Assembly (NCBI RefSeq): GCF_030272615.1
Contig: NC_081408.1
Coordinates: forward strand, 768,515,336-768,579,335
Direction: 5' to 3'
Length of the DNA: 64,000 nt
Source of the DNA: Cryptomeria japonica
Taxonomy: Eukaryota; Streptophyta; Pinopsida; Cupressales; Cupressaceae
Part shown: piece by piece, positions 12,961 through 25,439 of the stretch
Numbering within the stretch: position 1 is the stretch's first letter
How the letters are laid out: each line of letters opens with the position of its first letter
Notes under the pieces: model-generated
Told to the model about the DNA's origin: nothing
Databases searched by the model: none
The model's input: only the letters and a program-made list of their open reading frames with translations
Position numbers and translations under genes: made by a program

Positions 12961-14555
12961 CTCATTAATCTATTATTTGTTCTAAGAAGGACACAAAAGT
13001 GGATAGAAAACAATAGAGGAGATAGTACTCAAACAAGTACTAAGGAATTGCATTAGTGACATGTCACAAATGTGAGTTATACATGTTCCAAATTGATTGA
13101 TTCTCATGAAGGAACTAAGTTATCTACAATAAACAACCACCCAAGAAACCCATTTGCTTTAGGCAAACTATCTTCTTAGTAGTAGCTTAATTCTTGAGAC
13201 ACTTGATTTAGATATTATCTTGTCAATGGTGTTAAAAAGAGTAATTAGTCACAAACCAACCACACTCTTCATTTGTATATTTAAGAATTAGTTTGGTCAA
13301 ACCTTGATTGTAACAAACATAACCAAATCCTCCATGATAAAGTTAACAACAAATATATTATTGCATAACCAAATCTTTGTGGTGGGTGTGTTCAACAAAT
13401 ATATTATTTTGTGAATTGCTTTTGTCCAAAATGTAGGAACTTTATCTACATATCCATGAAGGTATGATTAGGTCTCTATACAACACTATTTTGTTGATGC
13501 ATATATGTAGTGGTTAGTTGTTTTCTTTTAGTTGTGGATAAACCATTTTGAGTGAATTTCTAATTTACTTGAGCATTTTGCATTTAGAGAACAACTGGAT
13601 GACCATTCAACAAGGGGTTTAAACTCTTTGAACTTCACAAATGCTTGAGATTTTCTTGTCAAGCAATGTACCCACATCTTAAAGACATCAAATTATGAAA
13701 GATAATAGTCCCAAATCTGTAAATGACTGTAACAACATAGTGAATAAGGGAAATCCATAGATACATTAATGAGTAGCCCTAGATCAATACAAAGAGAGCA
13801 CATGCATGCTAAGGGAGCATTGAACAAGCCTTTTTCAGGATAATATAATGGTAGTAAAAGAAATCAATAAAGAGCATAAGTTCATCAAGAACAATTCTTA
13901 GCCACAAAGATCTAAGGTAATCATAGAGGAGCTGATAATAAGTGAGTTCAAGAAGACACACTCAAGCCTTCATCACATTCCATAAAAAGAAAATCATTAT
14001 TCCATATAATTGGAAGGAAATGATATATTGCAAAGATTACTATGAAGGTCTAAAATAGTAAAAGAGATGAGACTAATCTTTTATTTCTACTTACAACAGT
14101 GAATTGGTTGAGATATACTCATAGACAAAGTGAATGACATGTATGAGAACAACCTCAATAAAGGTAAAAAGGACAATAAATAGTAGTGATAGATGACAAT
14201 GCATTGAATGTGCCAAGAAAAAGACAGTGGAAGCCATGGAGAAATCACTATCAAAACAAAGCCATTAAATAAAACTATGTTGGTGCAGCTTGAGAAGCAC
14301 AGTAGAACAATGAAAAAAGAACACTACTTGGTCCTTGAAAAGCATGTAGTCGCAATGATTGAAAACCATAATGACAACATAGAGGGCATGAATGTTTGGA
14401 GTATTTCCATTCTTAAGAATCTCATGATAGTCCATTATTAGGATAGGTGAAGTGCACTATGAAAGTGTCTTAAAAAGCTAATATAGCCATAAGTGATAGT
14501 TCCAATGCTTTGAGTTCAAATCCTCATGAAATATAGTCATGTTTATCTCAATGCA
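12961..14555. other. no gene seen
   Basis: AT-rich sequence. A 77-codon frame at 14208-14441 sits just upstream of the PPR fragment but shows no PPR consensus, so I do not call it. Confidence 0.4.
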
Positions 14556-14805
14556 ACATTTGCTAGCATCCTCCCTGCATGTGCCAAAATAGGAGCTTTG
14601 GAACAAGGTATGGACATCCATCAAAGCATAATCGAAGGGGGTTTTTTGTCAGAAATTAGTTGCAAATGCTCCAATAACAAAAATCGCAAAATGGGGTAGC
14701 ATACACACGGCATGTGAACTGTATGACAGAATACCTCAAAGAGATGTCATTTCATGGAATTTTAAGATCGCAGGATATGCACAAAATGGATTAATTCGCA
14801 AAAAA
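14556..14805 (+). pseudogene. PPR-protein gene fragment
   Basis: PPR proteins bind organellar RNA; plants have hundreds of them. Frame 14556-14670 reads TFASILPACAKIGALEQGMD, the linker and helix pattern typical of the PLS-class PPR family. After a one- or two-base frame change, 14671-14805 reads with the IHTACELYDRIPQRDVISWN and IAGYAQNG motifs. Only about two repeats remain, with a frameshift and no start or end, so this is a captured or decayed fragment. Related fragments lie at 41,180-41,300 and 44,396-44,895. Confidence 0.8.
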
Positions 14806-16357
14806 AAACCATTTGCCCTTGATTGTGAAAAAAAATTAGTTGCCCTTCATTGAAAAACAAAGAGTTCCTTTGATTGCAAAAAAAACCTTACCTTGCTTGT
14901 GCAGAGATCGCTCCGGTGGGGGGGGCAAGGAGGCAAGATGGTCGCCACTTGCTTCGGTTTGCTTTCAAAATGAAAATGCGTTGTGTTTTTTTTTATAAAT
15001 AAAATGCCTGAGGTCATCAGAATTCCAATGAACACGAGCATTTTTTTTAAAAAAAATCAAATTTTCACACAATGCTCCTTGTCCGTCAGAATTTGACCCC
15101 AAATGTATTAGTGTGATGATGCACATTTACATGCTATATGTGAGCTTACATGCTTACATATACTTTGAACAACATATTTTTATTGTATCATTATTCATTT
15201 TCTCCATCCTCTGATTCATTTCATACTATGTATGCAACCAATTGAGGGGAAGTGCACATATTGTTACTAATTCTTTTTATGGTTGAGATCTCACATAATG
15301 ACTTGCACTTGACAAAGACTCATCTTGAACTTGTACTAGATAAAGAGTCATCATTACATCCATATGGAAATTGATCTCATTGTCCACTCACATCATATAA
15401 ATATTTGTTGCATTTTCATATTACTTAGTGGTTGATCACATTACATATTCATATTATTTGGAAATGTATCACACTATCACATTGCATAAAAATTGATCAA
15501 AACGCCACATTGCATTGCATAGAATGTTCATCACATTGCTTACATCATATAGAAGACTATTATAGTACCACGTAGATGAAATTTCTATTGCACAAACATA
15601 CACAAATTCATATCATATTGCCACATCACACAATATATTTTTATCACTTTTCATACAAGACAATTTTTAACCTACCTTCTCATTTTTATTGATATTTTTG
15701 TCAAAAACAAAATTTTAATTAATATAAAGAACAAAGAATAGAGATCAAACATTCCAAAATAGGGAATATGAAATGATATGATTGCATAATGAAAAAACAA
15801 TTAGGGTCACCAAGTAATTACACACTAATGTTTAATTATTATTTACTTGATGTTTTTAAACTATTAAATCCATGGTGATTTTTATCATTCTTGATAGCAA
15901 TATTCTTGAATGGATTTTATTTCTTCATTCATATTCTAACTTTTAACTTGTTTGTTAATGACAGGAAATGCTAAGGCATCTTCGTCTACCACTAGATTAC
16001 ATTTTAACTAGGTGCTTCATTTTTATCTATACCGTCAACTGTTAATACATGAGATTAAACCTCTTTAAAAAATATTGAATCTTCATCGTAGAAGTAGTAC
16101 ATAGAGAATACAATAGGGAAAACTCACTGACATGACATGCAGGCACATATTTTAAAGGCAATAGCTATTCTGGATCCAAAACGACATGCCATGCCATGAT
16201 GCAGCTCCAAAATCACATGCCCTTCCATGATGCCATGAGACATGTTCTCGGACCTACCATCGGGATGGCGTGGAGGTATGTTGCAATTTTGCGGTTGACG
16301 AAAAATATTTGAACATAGCTAATTTGAAAATGCCCTCACCGATTTGAAACACCCGCG
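14806..16357. other. no gene seen
   Basis: 14806-15060 contains several A-runs and a G-run. The remainder is AT-rich without a recognisable element. Short words (GACATGCCATGCC and similar) recur around 16130-16250. Confidence 0.4.
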
Positions 16358-16439
16358 CTAATTTGGAACGCCCACCTCAATTTGTAAATGTGTCCAAAAA
16401 TTTGAAATGCCCACCTCAATGATCATTTTTCCAAAATAG

Positions 16440-16561
16440 TTGCGTTCAACGAGAGATAGAGAAATAATATGGAGGTGGAGGTTTTGGTTGAATGAAATTG
16501 AAGTTATGTGCCAGTGGAAGACGTTGAGCTTGTTGTAGCTCATGGCCCTGATGGTCCTCAT
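16440..16561 (-). pseudogene. beta-N-acetylhexosaminidase (GH20)-like exon scrap
   Basis: On the minus strand from 16561 the frame reads AMSYNKLNVFHWHIT, which matches the strand-helix segment before the active site of GH20 hexosaminidases (typical pattern AM.YNKLN.FHWHITD). The next residues lack the expected D-S-x-S-F-P continuation except for a displaced SISF, and no other GH20 exon is recognised nearby. I read it as a transposed exon fragment. The match covers only about 20 residues, so coincidence cannot be fully excluded. Confidence 0.5.
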
Positions 16562-18012
16562 AATTTATTCTGTCAAAAAGATTAAAATCGGTATTTAAAC
16601 TATAGGTCATGAGTATCATAGGAAGAAACCCATTATCTGGATTGTGTGAACGTTTCCAGTACTGAGAGCAGATCTCTTTTTTCGATAGCGAGCTACCTAT
16701 TCATCATGGCTTGTAGGATCTTATTGAGCTATTTTAACGGTGTGGAAGAAACAGGCATGGATTGTGTAGCATCGAATGAGTGGATGGGATACCAAGGGAT
16801 TTTCTAGATGATGGTTTTGTAGTAGGAGACTATGTTTGCAAGGCTTGTATGATTGGGAAATAAGATTTGAAATGCCAAAGACAATGGAATCATTAATTGG
16901 CCTTTATTTTTCATTTTAGAGAGATGGGCTTTGGCCATACGTAGATATTATCAAATGCCGCAGTCATGCATGCAACGAGAGAGGAGCTCTTCAACATTTT
17001 TACTAAAATAATGAAGGTATGTCAATAATGTATTCAAAGAGGACTTAAGAGAATAATATGTTCAAAGAGTACTTCGAGCCTATTTTTTGATTTTTTTTTC
17101 TAAATGTGATAAAGCCATTTTGGCATTTTATGTTGTTGGCGGAAAGAATAGTCATGCATTAGATCATTGCACATAAATTAAATCATCACAAAAATCATGT
17201 ATGAGCTAATTCTGGGCAACTCTTATGAGGAAAGGGCTACAAAACATCATTAATATGAGCACAACATTAATGTTGGTAGTCTTCTGATAACATATCCTTG
17301 TATAGGATATTGAAACATTAGAGCTATACTACGTTATTCTCTTAAGTTTCCAGTATTGAGAGTAGATCAAAATCCTCACCAATGATTCAGTCAACCAAGT
17401 TGCAGAGCAGTTCTAGAAAAATAATTTATCCCCAATTCAAGTAATATGCCTAAAATCTCATTTTTATAATTGACATTGTAACTATGCAGAATTTGATTTC
17501 GGCCTCTATTAGAGTTGTGATATGTTTCTGTACTAATAACATGGGAAATTTGAACTGAATATTGCAAACCGGTCCTTGCAAGCCTCCAACGTCGTGCGGC
17601 TTTGTGTATGTGAACCCCACTTATTGGACTTACCATCAACCCACCATAAATGTCTTACACTAGCACATAAACCACTATTGTAAACAGCTGGTTAGTTTCC
17701 CATATATACATATCAAACATTAATGGTGGGTCTCTATATAAGTTCTTCTTGTCTAAAAAGTTTGTACTAGATCATAACTTCTTTAATAATTGTTATAGTT
17801 TGGACTAAAGTAATTGTTTTAAATGCAGATTCAGAAACACTATGGATCTCTTAAACTAACCCTTACATGGGCTTGGGCTCTACCTATATGTAAATATTCT
17901 AGAGTTCTTTGTTCTATTCCAAGTGAGAAGGTCCACATTGAAAAGAAAATAAGGGTTATTTTCAGAGCGAGTTGAAAATGGAGGGCAGTCCCAGACTGAA
18001 AGTAGGGAACAG
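16562..18012. other. no gene seen; short spaced repeat
   Basis: A 22-base string (TTTCCAGTA(C/T)TGAGAG plus AGATC) occurs near 16652 and again near 17348, which could mark a decayed transposon. The minus-strand frame 17391-17639 has no recognisable domain. An in-frame extension of the F-box may begin before 18013. Confidence 0.4.
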
Positions 18013-18605
18013 GTGGAATATCGTGATGAGCTGATCACTGAAATACTTTTGAGGGTTTCAACTAGAGATGTGTTGAATATTTCCACAGTGCATAAGAGAT
18101 GGTGCACACTCATTTTTGACCCATCATTTGCACATACCCATTACAAGAATTCTCCCCCAGAATCAATGTTTTATGTCATTCACAAACCAACTAGAAAATA
18201 GTTGACAGAAACCTAGCAGTTCCACTCTTACAATTCTGAAACGGGTAATCTTTCTATTGTTACTTTATCTTGGGAGGGCTTAGACATTAAATTTCTACAT
18301 GAGAATTTTTAGTTATTTACCACATAAAATGGGTTGATGTGCTTGTCGATCTCCGTGAGTTGTGGGCGTACAACCTTGTGACAAAGTTTTTGAGAAAATT
18401 ATCAATGCATTCTGAAGGGGATGTAGGCTTCATAATAGTAAGTCAAATTTGTTATAAGAAGAACACACTAAGATTTGTAATGGTAGGCCTTTTGTTCGGT
18501 GATGATAACCTATATACCTTGGTGTTTGATTTTCAATCAAATTTGTATAATATGGATTTGAGAAAAAAGACAACATTACTATTCTATGCTAGGTGTCAAT
18601 TTTAG
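18013..18605 (+). pseudogene. F-box protein gene, broken
   Basis: F-box proteins link substrates to SCF ubiquitin ligases through SKP1. From about 18010 the frame reads EYRDELITEILLRVSTRDVL, then KRWCTLIFDPSFAH, the classic plant F-box of about 45 residues (D-E-L-I...I-L-L-R-V...K-R-W). The frame stops at 18199-18201. A second frame at 18339-18605 contains LVDLRELWAYNLVTKFLRKL and a hydrophobic beta-rich stretch that could be the remnant of the associated C-terminal domain. The track begins at GTG (18013) and no ATG upstream gives a longer product. I judge it a decayed gene. Confidence 0.65.
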
Positions 18606-19260
18606 TATGTGCAAGACTTCATTGACAAAGAGCAACATGAATCTCATAGCCATGGTTGCTGCTTTCATTAAGGATAATGAATCCTTATCTGTCACCCAAT
18701 TGGAGATGATGGCAAAGTTACATAGTATTGTTAATGCATTTAAGTGGTATAACATCCTTTAGGCTTAAAAGTTTTATAGCCCCTATTCTAGAGTGGCTTT
18801 CATTATTTTTTACTATTGTGAAATACAAGATTATTACGAATATTATCGTGTTATAATCACCTTTGGATATTTTCTTGTTTTATATTCTTGCTATGGATTA
18901 TGCTTAGGCTATGTTTCACAATTGATGTCAAGTTTTATAATCCAAGAGGCTCTATTATTAGTATGCTTTATGATCAGGTTGAGTTGGATCATTATGCTTG
19001 ATTATAATTAAATTCATGATCCATTATTAGAAAGTAGAGAATAAGAGAAGCGAAGAAAATTATGGAGTTTGATTTCAGATAGTGTTAGGAAAAAAACTTA
19101 TAGTCAAAACTAAAAGTTGTGTATAGGGAAGAGAAAATAATCATGGAGTTTGATCTAAAATGTTGTAGAGGAAAAATATTTACAGTATCAATTCTAGAAC
19201 TTATGTAAAAATATGCTATGTAATGTGAATATCATGTGTAAAGTTTTTCTATTACAACCC
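18606..19260. other. no gene seen; sharp composition change at the end
   Basis: AT-rich sequence up to about 19,260, where GC content jumps abruptly as the minus-strand plant-mobile-domain sequence begins. The jump probably marks a transposon edge or truncation point. Confidence 0.45.
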
Positions 19261-19393
19261 CTAGGGATCCACCCTCTCCTCTCTGCTACTGCATACCACT
19301 AGCTGGTACCCTGCTGCTGCTAACACCAGGATCACCACCTTCCCACCTCAGAGCCTCGGCTCTCTATCCTTGCCTCTGTCCATGTCCCTATCC

Positions 19394-20434
19394 CTATGTG
19401 GGGGAATCAACCTCTACCTCCTCTATGCGAGGTGCCTGCTCTGCTGGATCCATAAATCTCGGGAATAGATGCTGCTGGAACCAATCATTGTACTAGGGCA
19501 ACACCCCTGCATCTGCAATATCATCTAAATAATCCCATCCGAGCCACTTTAACCTAGTCACCTCCTGCATGCTCAAGGCATATGATAGCCTAGGTCCCCA
19601 TCCCCGCCTCTCCTCATCTGCATAATGCGTGTATGTAGTAAACTCCTAGAAGATCCCCTGTGATCTACCATATTGCCTCATCACGCGAGTAACAACAAAA
19701 CGCTCGACCACTGGCGCTGATCTACTGATAAGAGGCCTAGTCATGAATAGGTCTTTGCGCACAACTCTCCAATCATCCCAAGTCTCCAAACCCCTGTAGG
19801 GTCTCCATATGACAACTATAAGATCGTCCAGCTATCACCTCCAGTAATTGGGCTTGCCCAGATGAGGCTGCGTAATATATCCATAATATCTGTAAACGAT
19901 GGGTTGTTGTGGATCCCTCGCATCATCGACAATCAGTTTGCATACTAGGAGATGCTCCCAAGTCCATACCTATAAAATCAACACCCCGACAGCCATACTC
20001 TTCCCCTCCTGGTAGAAGATCTCATGCATCTCACGATACATGTGTGCTAGTATACATGAACCCCATCCTAATCTCTGGGGGTGGTCAACAAGTCTCTCCA
20101 ACATCCTGCCCCATCCACATAAAAACCCCTGATGTCCTCTGTCTGGCATAAGAAAACAGTCAATGAAACCTACCAAGATGCAAGCCAGTGGAAAGTCCTC
20201 ATCATGAAATACCTGCCTTAGAGCTAGAAGGTCAGGACACTGTGCTGAATCATAATCTACCTTATCCCCAACAAAAGGGATATGAAGAATCCTATATACA
20301 TCCTCGGGAGTGATGGTCATCTCCCTAACTGGCAAATGAAATGTATTATGCTCTGAATGAAACCTCTCAACTAATGCAGTGAGCATACCATGATTCACAT
20401 GGATATCAGGCAACCCGAGAAGATGAGTCTGCAT
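19394..20434 (-). pseudogene. plant mobile domain (PMD) protein, several in-frame stops
   Basis: PMD sequences occur in the MAIN/MAIL plant proteins and in transposable elements. The N-terminal open part (20434-19973) has the family signature: LVERFHSEHNTFHLPVREM, TITPEDVYRILHIP, then LLALRQVF and a Trp/Arg-rich block. The same frame continues to 19394 with recognisable sequence (YRYYGYITQPHLGKPNYW, LPxYNDWF) interrupted at 19970 (TAG), 19835 (TGA), 19832 (TAG), 19646 (TAG) and 19493 (TAG); it ends at TAG 19394-19396. There is no frameshift over 1,041 bases. It lies antisense and about 1.6 kb upstream of a plus-strand LTR, a position like the extra antisense ORFs of some plant Ty3/Gypsy elements (inference). 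Confidence 0.75.
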
Positions 20435-22059
20435 GCATCAATATGTGCCCGGTCTACATCTGATAACTGATGAACTAATGTCATCGTAGGTGGATATACA
20501 CATCAGAATAATACATGGGGAAATTGAACTTGCAAAAATCAAACAATGACGCACCAGAAAACATTTCAAATTAGACTATAAAGGAAGCAAAACATCATGC
20601 AAATCTAACTACATCAACTGCAAAATCAAAATTTCAAGTTTGCACCTTCAAAAATGCTCATTTTTTTTCAAACGACAAAACATCACAGAGGCAGCAACTC
20701 GTACGAGTCAAGAATTGGTCTTATATGACAAAACAGTCTGATATGACACAAGACTAGCCCTAAAATGACAAAATGGGCTCTTTTGAAGGTTCTCATATGA
20801 CAGAAGGGTGTATGCAGGATGACAAAATTAGTGACTTTAAATGATAAAACAAACTTCATCAGTTTGTTGTACGAGATAAGATCCTACCTCACACGACAAA
20901 ATGAGAAATCTCGACTTCAACATGCCAAAAAATGAAAAATTCAACAAAAAAATTCAATTTTGAAATAAATAATAGGCTCAAGATTGATCACTTACCGTTG
21001 GCTCATAGTTTCACAGTTGATTACATCATCTTTGGCACTCGAATTGATGCTCATGTGTGGGAACCACCATTTTTCTTCACAGATGGCTTTTTGAATTTTC
21101 AAACTTGGAGGTTTAAAATGAATTTAAATTGACACCTTTACCCCATATATAGCCAAAAACCTAATTTTTTAACTTGCTCCGATGGACATGAAAATTGTAC
21201 CCTTAGCTAATTTGCTCATCCTGATTCCATTTTTGGGATCGAAATCAAAATCCGAGATCATTTTGCTAGTCAATTTCCAAATTTGGAACACTTAGTGCTT
21301 TTCATTAAAGCTCACTCTTTCTCCAATTTGTGCTCAATTTCTAATGAATCAACGCTCAATCTCAATTTTATTTCTCTGAATCACTTTCGTGCTCAAATCA
21401 ATATCATTGCTAAAGCAATTGCCTATAATCATGTACCCTCACCATCTTTCGATTTCGCTCCCGAGGGGGCATACTTATGACCTCAAAGTCAAGAATTTCT
21501 TTCAATCTTCAAGTCGAGTAGCTAACCTTCATCAAATCAATCGCTAGGGGCATATCAATTTTATTGCTTCATATCAAGCTAACATTGTCTTTGTCTGAAT
21601 CAGTCTCTTAACATCATAGTTTTCATCAAGATGATTATTCACTTAAACTCAATCAAGGGTTTAAAGAGTATCTTTGATCACACACTCAATATAAGAAGGT
21701 GTTCAGTTTCATCGCATTGAATCAAGCTGGACAATTTATCTTCGCTCATCGTATCTTGATCAATCAAGTTCAAGATCAGTTTTTCTCTTCACTCACTATG
21801 TCTAGTTCAATCAAGTTCTAGATCAGAAAGATTTGCTTCTTGATCAATCAAGTTCAAGTTCAGTATCTTTGCTCTCTATCATTCCTAGTTCAATCAAGTT
21901 CGGGATCGGTTTCGCTTTAATTAGCTCTATTCAATTTCATCACTTCAAAACAAGCTAAACACCTCGCTCTTCATCTAGTTCATGATCAATCAAGTTCAGA
22001 ACTAGTATCTCCTAGACATCAACTATTCTTTGAACCAACGCACTGCTCGCACATTAATT
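20435..22059. other. non-coding interior with degenerate repeats
   Basis: No gene is seen. Between 20,690 and 20,900 the word TGACAAAA recurs. Between about 21,750 and 22,010 units of the form (C)TTGATCAATCAAGTTCAAGATCAGT and CTAGTTCAATCAAGTTC alternate about five times, each 40-60 bases apart. This precedes the polypurine tract and LTR, so it is likely the 3' untranslated interior of the same element. Confidence 0.5.
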
Positions 22060-23147
22060 CAAAAAGGGGCAAATGCAATACCCTAAAAATGGTCATCTAA
22101 ACCATGGGCCCCTAATCTCGACAACATCACCATGGTCATAACCAAAGGCAATTAAATCAATCTTGAGCACACAATTAATTTCTAAAATCATCAATGTCAC
22201 ATGGCAAATTAATCAATAACTCAATATTAATTAAATATTTATTTAATTAATTAAATCATTCCAAGTAAATCATTTTTAAACAATTATCCTATTTATTTTA
22301 TTGAATATCCTAGCATATTTAATTAAATAAATCAATTTTCCATTAAATCTTCAAAAAAAGAAACAAATCAAGAAAGAGGAATTGGAAATTATGAGCACAA
22401 ATCTTCAAAAAAGGAAACAAATCAAAAAAGAAATTAATTGACAAAAATGAATTAAAAATTGAGAAAAGAAATCAATTGGAGATAATCTTGAAAAACAAAT
22501 TAAAAATTGATAAATAAAGAAATCAATTAAAACAATTAAATATTAAAAATGAATGAAATAGAGAATAAACTAGTTGTTTCCTGATTTTATCTTAATTTTA
22601 GTTCAATTTCCTTTAAAACTGAGAAAAGCATCCAATCACACAAATTCACCTAGAGAAAGGCATCGATCTTAGCCTTTGGTTTCTTTCTGAATTTTCTATA
22701 AATTCAGGCTCTCATCTCTCATTCAAAGATCCTAGAGAATATATTGTTATTATGTTGTTTTTGCTCTAGGTTCATTGAGATATTGCATATTAATTATTTC
22801 ATATTGCTTGAATCATTTAGCTTAAATATTTACATATTTCTTAAACCATGTTAGATTAATCTTGCATATCTAGCTTAAATATTGTATCCATTTAGCTCAA
22901 ATTCATGCTCATATAGATTTAAAAATCCTTTGTTTAGGTGTTGTCTAGTCACTGGATAGGCTAGCAATCTGAGAGCAATCTAAACTTGCATCTACTAGAA
23001 GGCAATTGGTCGCTTTGTAATGGTTTATTATTCATTGATTATTGATTTACTAACCATGCATCTAATGACTTAATTGAAGTGTTGTGTCTTGCACCTTATA
23101 GGCTTATTCCACTTTTCACACACACAATATGTTTGGAAGGTGTTACA
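22060..23147 (+). mobile_element. LTR with preceding polypurine tract
   Basis: CAAAAAGGGGCAAA (22060-22073) is a polypurine tract directly followed by TGCAATACCC. The segment ends plausibly at GGTGTTACA (23139-23147), whose complement TGTAACACC matches the start at 7 of 9 positions. The result is a 1,074-bp LTR in TG...CA form. TCTATAAATTCAGGC near 22,696 is a good LTR TATA box. An alternative shorter end at 22,787 (TATTGCA, inverted with TGCAATA) cannot be excluded. It is the 3' LTR of a plus-strand, probably Gypsy-type, element or a solo LTR; the 5' partner is not seen. Confidence 0.6.
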
Positions 23148-23639
23148 TACTTCCTTTAGTAGATATCGCAAGATTCAAGTTTTAGAAATTGCACATTTCA
23201 AAGCTATTTGAAATTTTAATGAAGGAAATTAATAACCTTGCTGAATTTGATGATAAAATGAAGAGTTTCAAGTAGATGAGATCTGAAAAAAATGCAAATC
23301 TTTTAACTTTCAGAAGTTCCTAAATTTTGAGTTTTCTTCCAAACATTGCTGGAAAAATTATTCTTTTTGTTGACTTGATAGACCATTTTGTAATAAGCCA
23401 GTCATGAACTCGAAAAATGAACTCAAAAAGTAAATAAGCACATAATTAGCTCACCTAAACATACTAAATCTACTCAGAAAATGAACTCAAAATATGAACT
23501 CAGAAAGTAAATAAGCATATAATGAACTTTATTGAGATTTGTTATTTTTGACTTACCTTCGTGTTATGCATGCATTCTTCTTTCTCATGCGGACTTCATC
23601 ATAATTTAGATCTTGGATATATTGTAGTCTTCGAACATT
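23148..23639. other. no gene seen
   Basis: AT-rich. AAAATGAACTCA-type words repeat three times between 23,400 and 23,520. Nothing codes. Confidence 0.4.
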
Positions 23640-24450
23640 ATAGGTTATTGACAGGATGTCGTATAACATGAGGGTAACCACAAGATAACATTGCAGATTA
23701 TTGACTATATTTCGTATAACATGAAAGTTATTACATGATAACCTAATAGATTATTGACTGTATTTCATATAACACGAAGGTACATGAAGGTTTTTTACAT
23801 GATAATAGGACATATTTTTTACAAGATTTCGTAATACATGAACGTTATTAGGAAATAATATGACTCCAAAAAGTGGTCATAAAATTCATGTTATTGACTT
23901 TCGATATTTTTTTGAAAAATCAAAGTCGCAGCTAGTTCTGGTGATCACGATCAACGATATGTCTTTTTTGAGTGATCTCAATTGCGGAAATTTTTGCTCA
24001 TCCCTCCAACCTGCAACGTCATTGTCTTTCCTTCTTTTAACCCATGAGGTGGCGGGGAAGTCACTTTTGCACATGCCCTATTATATACTAGATTTACATA
24101 TAACATGATGGTTATAACAAGATAACCTAATAGATTATTGACAGGATGTCGCATAACATGAAGGTAACCACAAGATAATGTTGTAGATTATTGAATGAAT
24201 TTCATATAACACGAAGGTTATTACTGGATAACATGATAGATTATTGACCATATTTTGTATAACATGAAGGTTATTACCGGACAAACATGATAGATTATTG
24301 ACCATATTTTGTATAACATGAAGGTTTTTTACATGATAACATGACAGATTATTGACCATATTTCGTATAACATGAAGGTTATTACCAAACAAACATGATA
24401 GATTATTGACCATATTTCATGTATAATAAGAAGGTTTTTTACATGATAAC
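23640..24450. repeat. 54-bp tandem repeat (ATTATTGACxxxATTTxxTATAACATGAAGGTTATTA)
   Basis: Starts of the word GATTATTGA fall at about 24132, 24186, 24239, 24293, 24347 and 24401, a constant 53-54 base period. Degenerate copies occur near 23,696 and 23,750. An unrelated block (about 23,860-24,080) interrupts the array. Since 54 is a multiple of three, an artefactual repetitive frame (24135-24413, minus) spans it. A shorter relative of the array, with the same leading block, recurs at about 27,337-27,545. Confidence 0.8.
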
Positions 24451-24453
24451 ATG

Positions 24454-24591
24454 ATAGAGAGGGGGAGGCATGTTTAGAGATAGAGAGATAGATGAAGATT
24501 GAGATAGAAACAAAGATAGAGGGAGAGAGGAAGAGGGACAAAATAGATGCAGAGAGGCATTGGGAGAGATAAATATAGAGAGTGAGAGAGA

Positions 24592-24641
<50 letters not shown>

Positions 24642-24830
24642 TAAGAGGGAGATAATGAGAGTAATAGAGATATAAATATATAAAGCAAGAGAGATGGGGA
24701 AAATGAGAGAGAGAGAGAGAGATATAGATAGAGGGAGCAATAATGAGAGAGAAAGGTGACGAAGACAAGTAACAAAGAGAGGAACAAAAAGATAGAGAGA
24801 GGTGGAAAGGAGATTTATAGAGAGATAGAA
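24454..24830. repeat. GA-rich tract with (AG)n microsatellite
   Basis: Nearly pure purine on the plus strand, with an uninterrupted (AG)n core at about 24,597-24,639. The long minus-strand Leu/Ser-rich frames across it are low-complexity artefacts. Confidence 0.9.
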
Positions 24831-24837
24831 TGGTTAT

Positions 24838-25396
24838 TGTTGGCAATTTTTGTGCCAACCCTTGCAAGGATCAATACTGATATTTTAGTGTGACTAACAT
24901 TTCCTATTAGTCAATACTCGAGGCACCCTTGTCTGTATAGGGGTGCCCAGGGCATCCTTTCCTTCCTTAACAAAGACATAATTAAATATGTCAATGCACT
25001 TCACCCTAATTGGTAAATTACATTCGGAACCCTATATAGGAGCATCCTTTCAATTTATTTTCACATCACATCATCCATACTCATCCATTCCATATCCATC
25101 CAGAAGCAACAACAAGCATCTTAAATCATTCAAGGAAGCATTTGATACCACCATATCCTTCCAATATTTCCAAGCATCATGGAGCAGTAAACTACATCAA
25201 TCTTTATGCAAGCATGTATTTATGATTGAGTCTCTTATGTTTTGTCATGTTATTGCATCATCAACCATTATCAATTGCAACATATTTGAGGTATATCATT
25301 CCACATTTACTTTAGTATTTCCATTTACAATTTTAATTCAGTTTAAGGGTCAATTTAAACTTGGGGTTTGACTTAGGCAAACCCCTATCAACAACA
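24838..25396 (+). mobile_element. LTR-like segment (TGTTGGCA...CAACA)
   Basis: It begins TGTTGGCAATTTTTGTGCCAAC, a hairpin-forming LTR-type start, contains CCCTATATAGGAGC (TATA box near 25,030), and ends around ATCAACAACA at 25,386-25,396. The first 60 bases recur, diverged, near 27,630. A 5-bp target duplication is not evident (GTTAT before, ACACC or CCATT after), so it may be a nested or truncated LTR. The frame 24988-25371 is not supported as a gene. Confidence 0.45.
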
Positions 25397-25439
25397 CCAT
25401 TTCCCCTCTTTTTGTGTGCAAGCAACAAATCCAGAAGCT

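Noticed and set aside
24329-24867. Long Leu/Ser-rich minus-strand ORFs of 88-152 codons
   Set aside because: They are translations of a GA/CT-rich microsatellite region in three overlapping frames.
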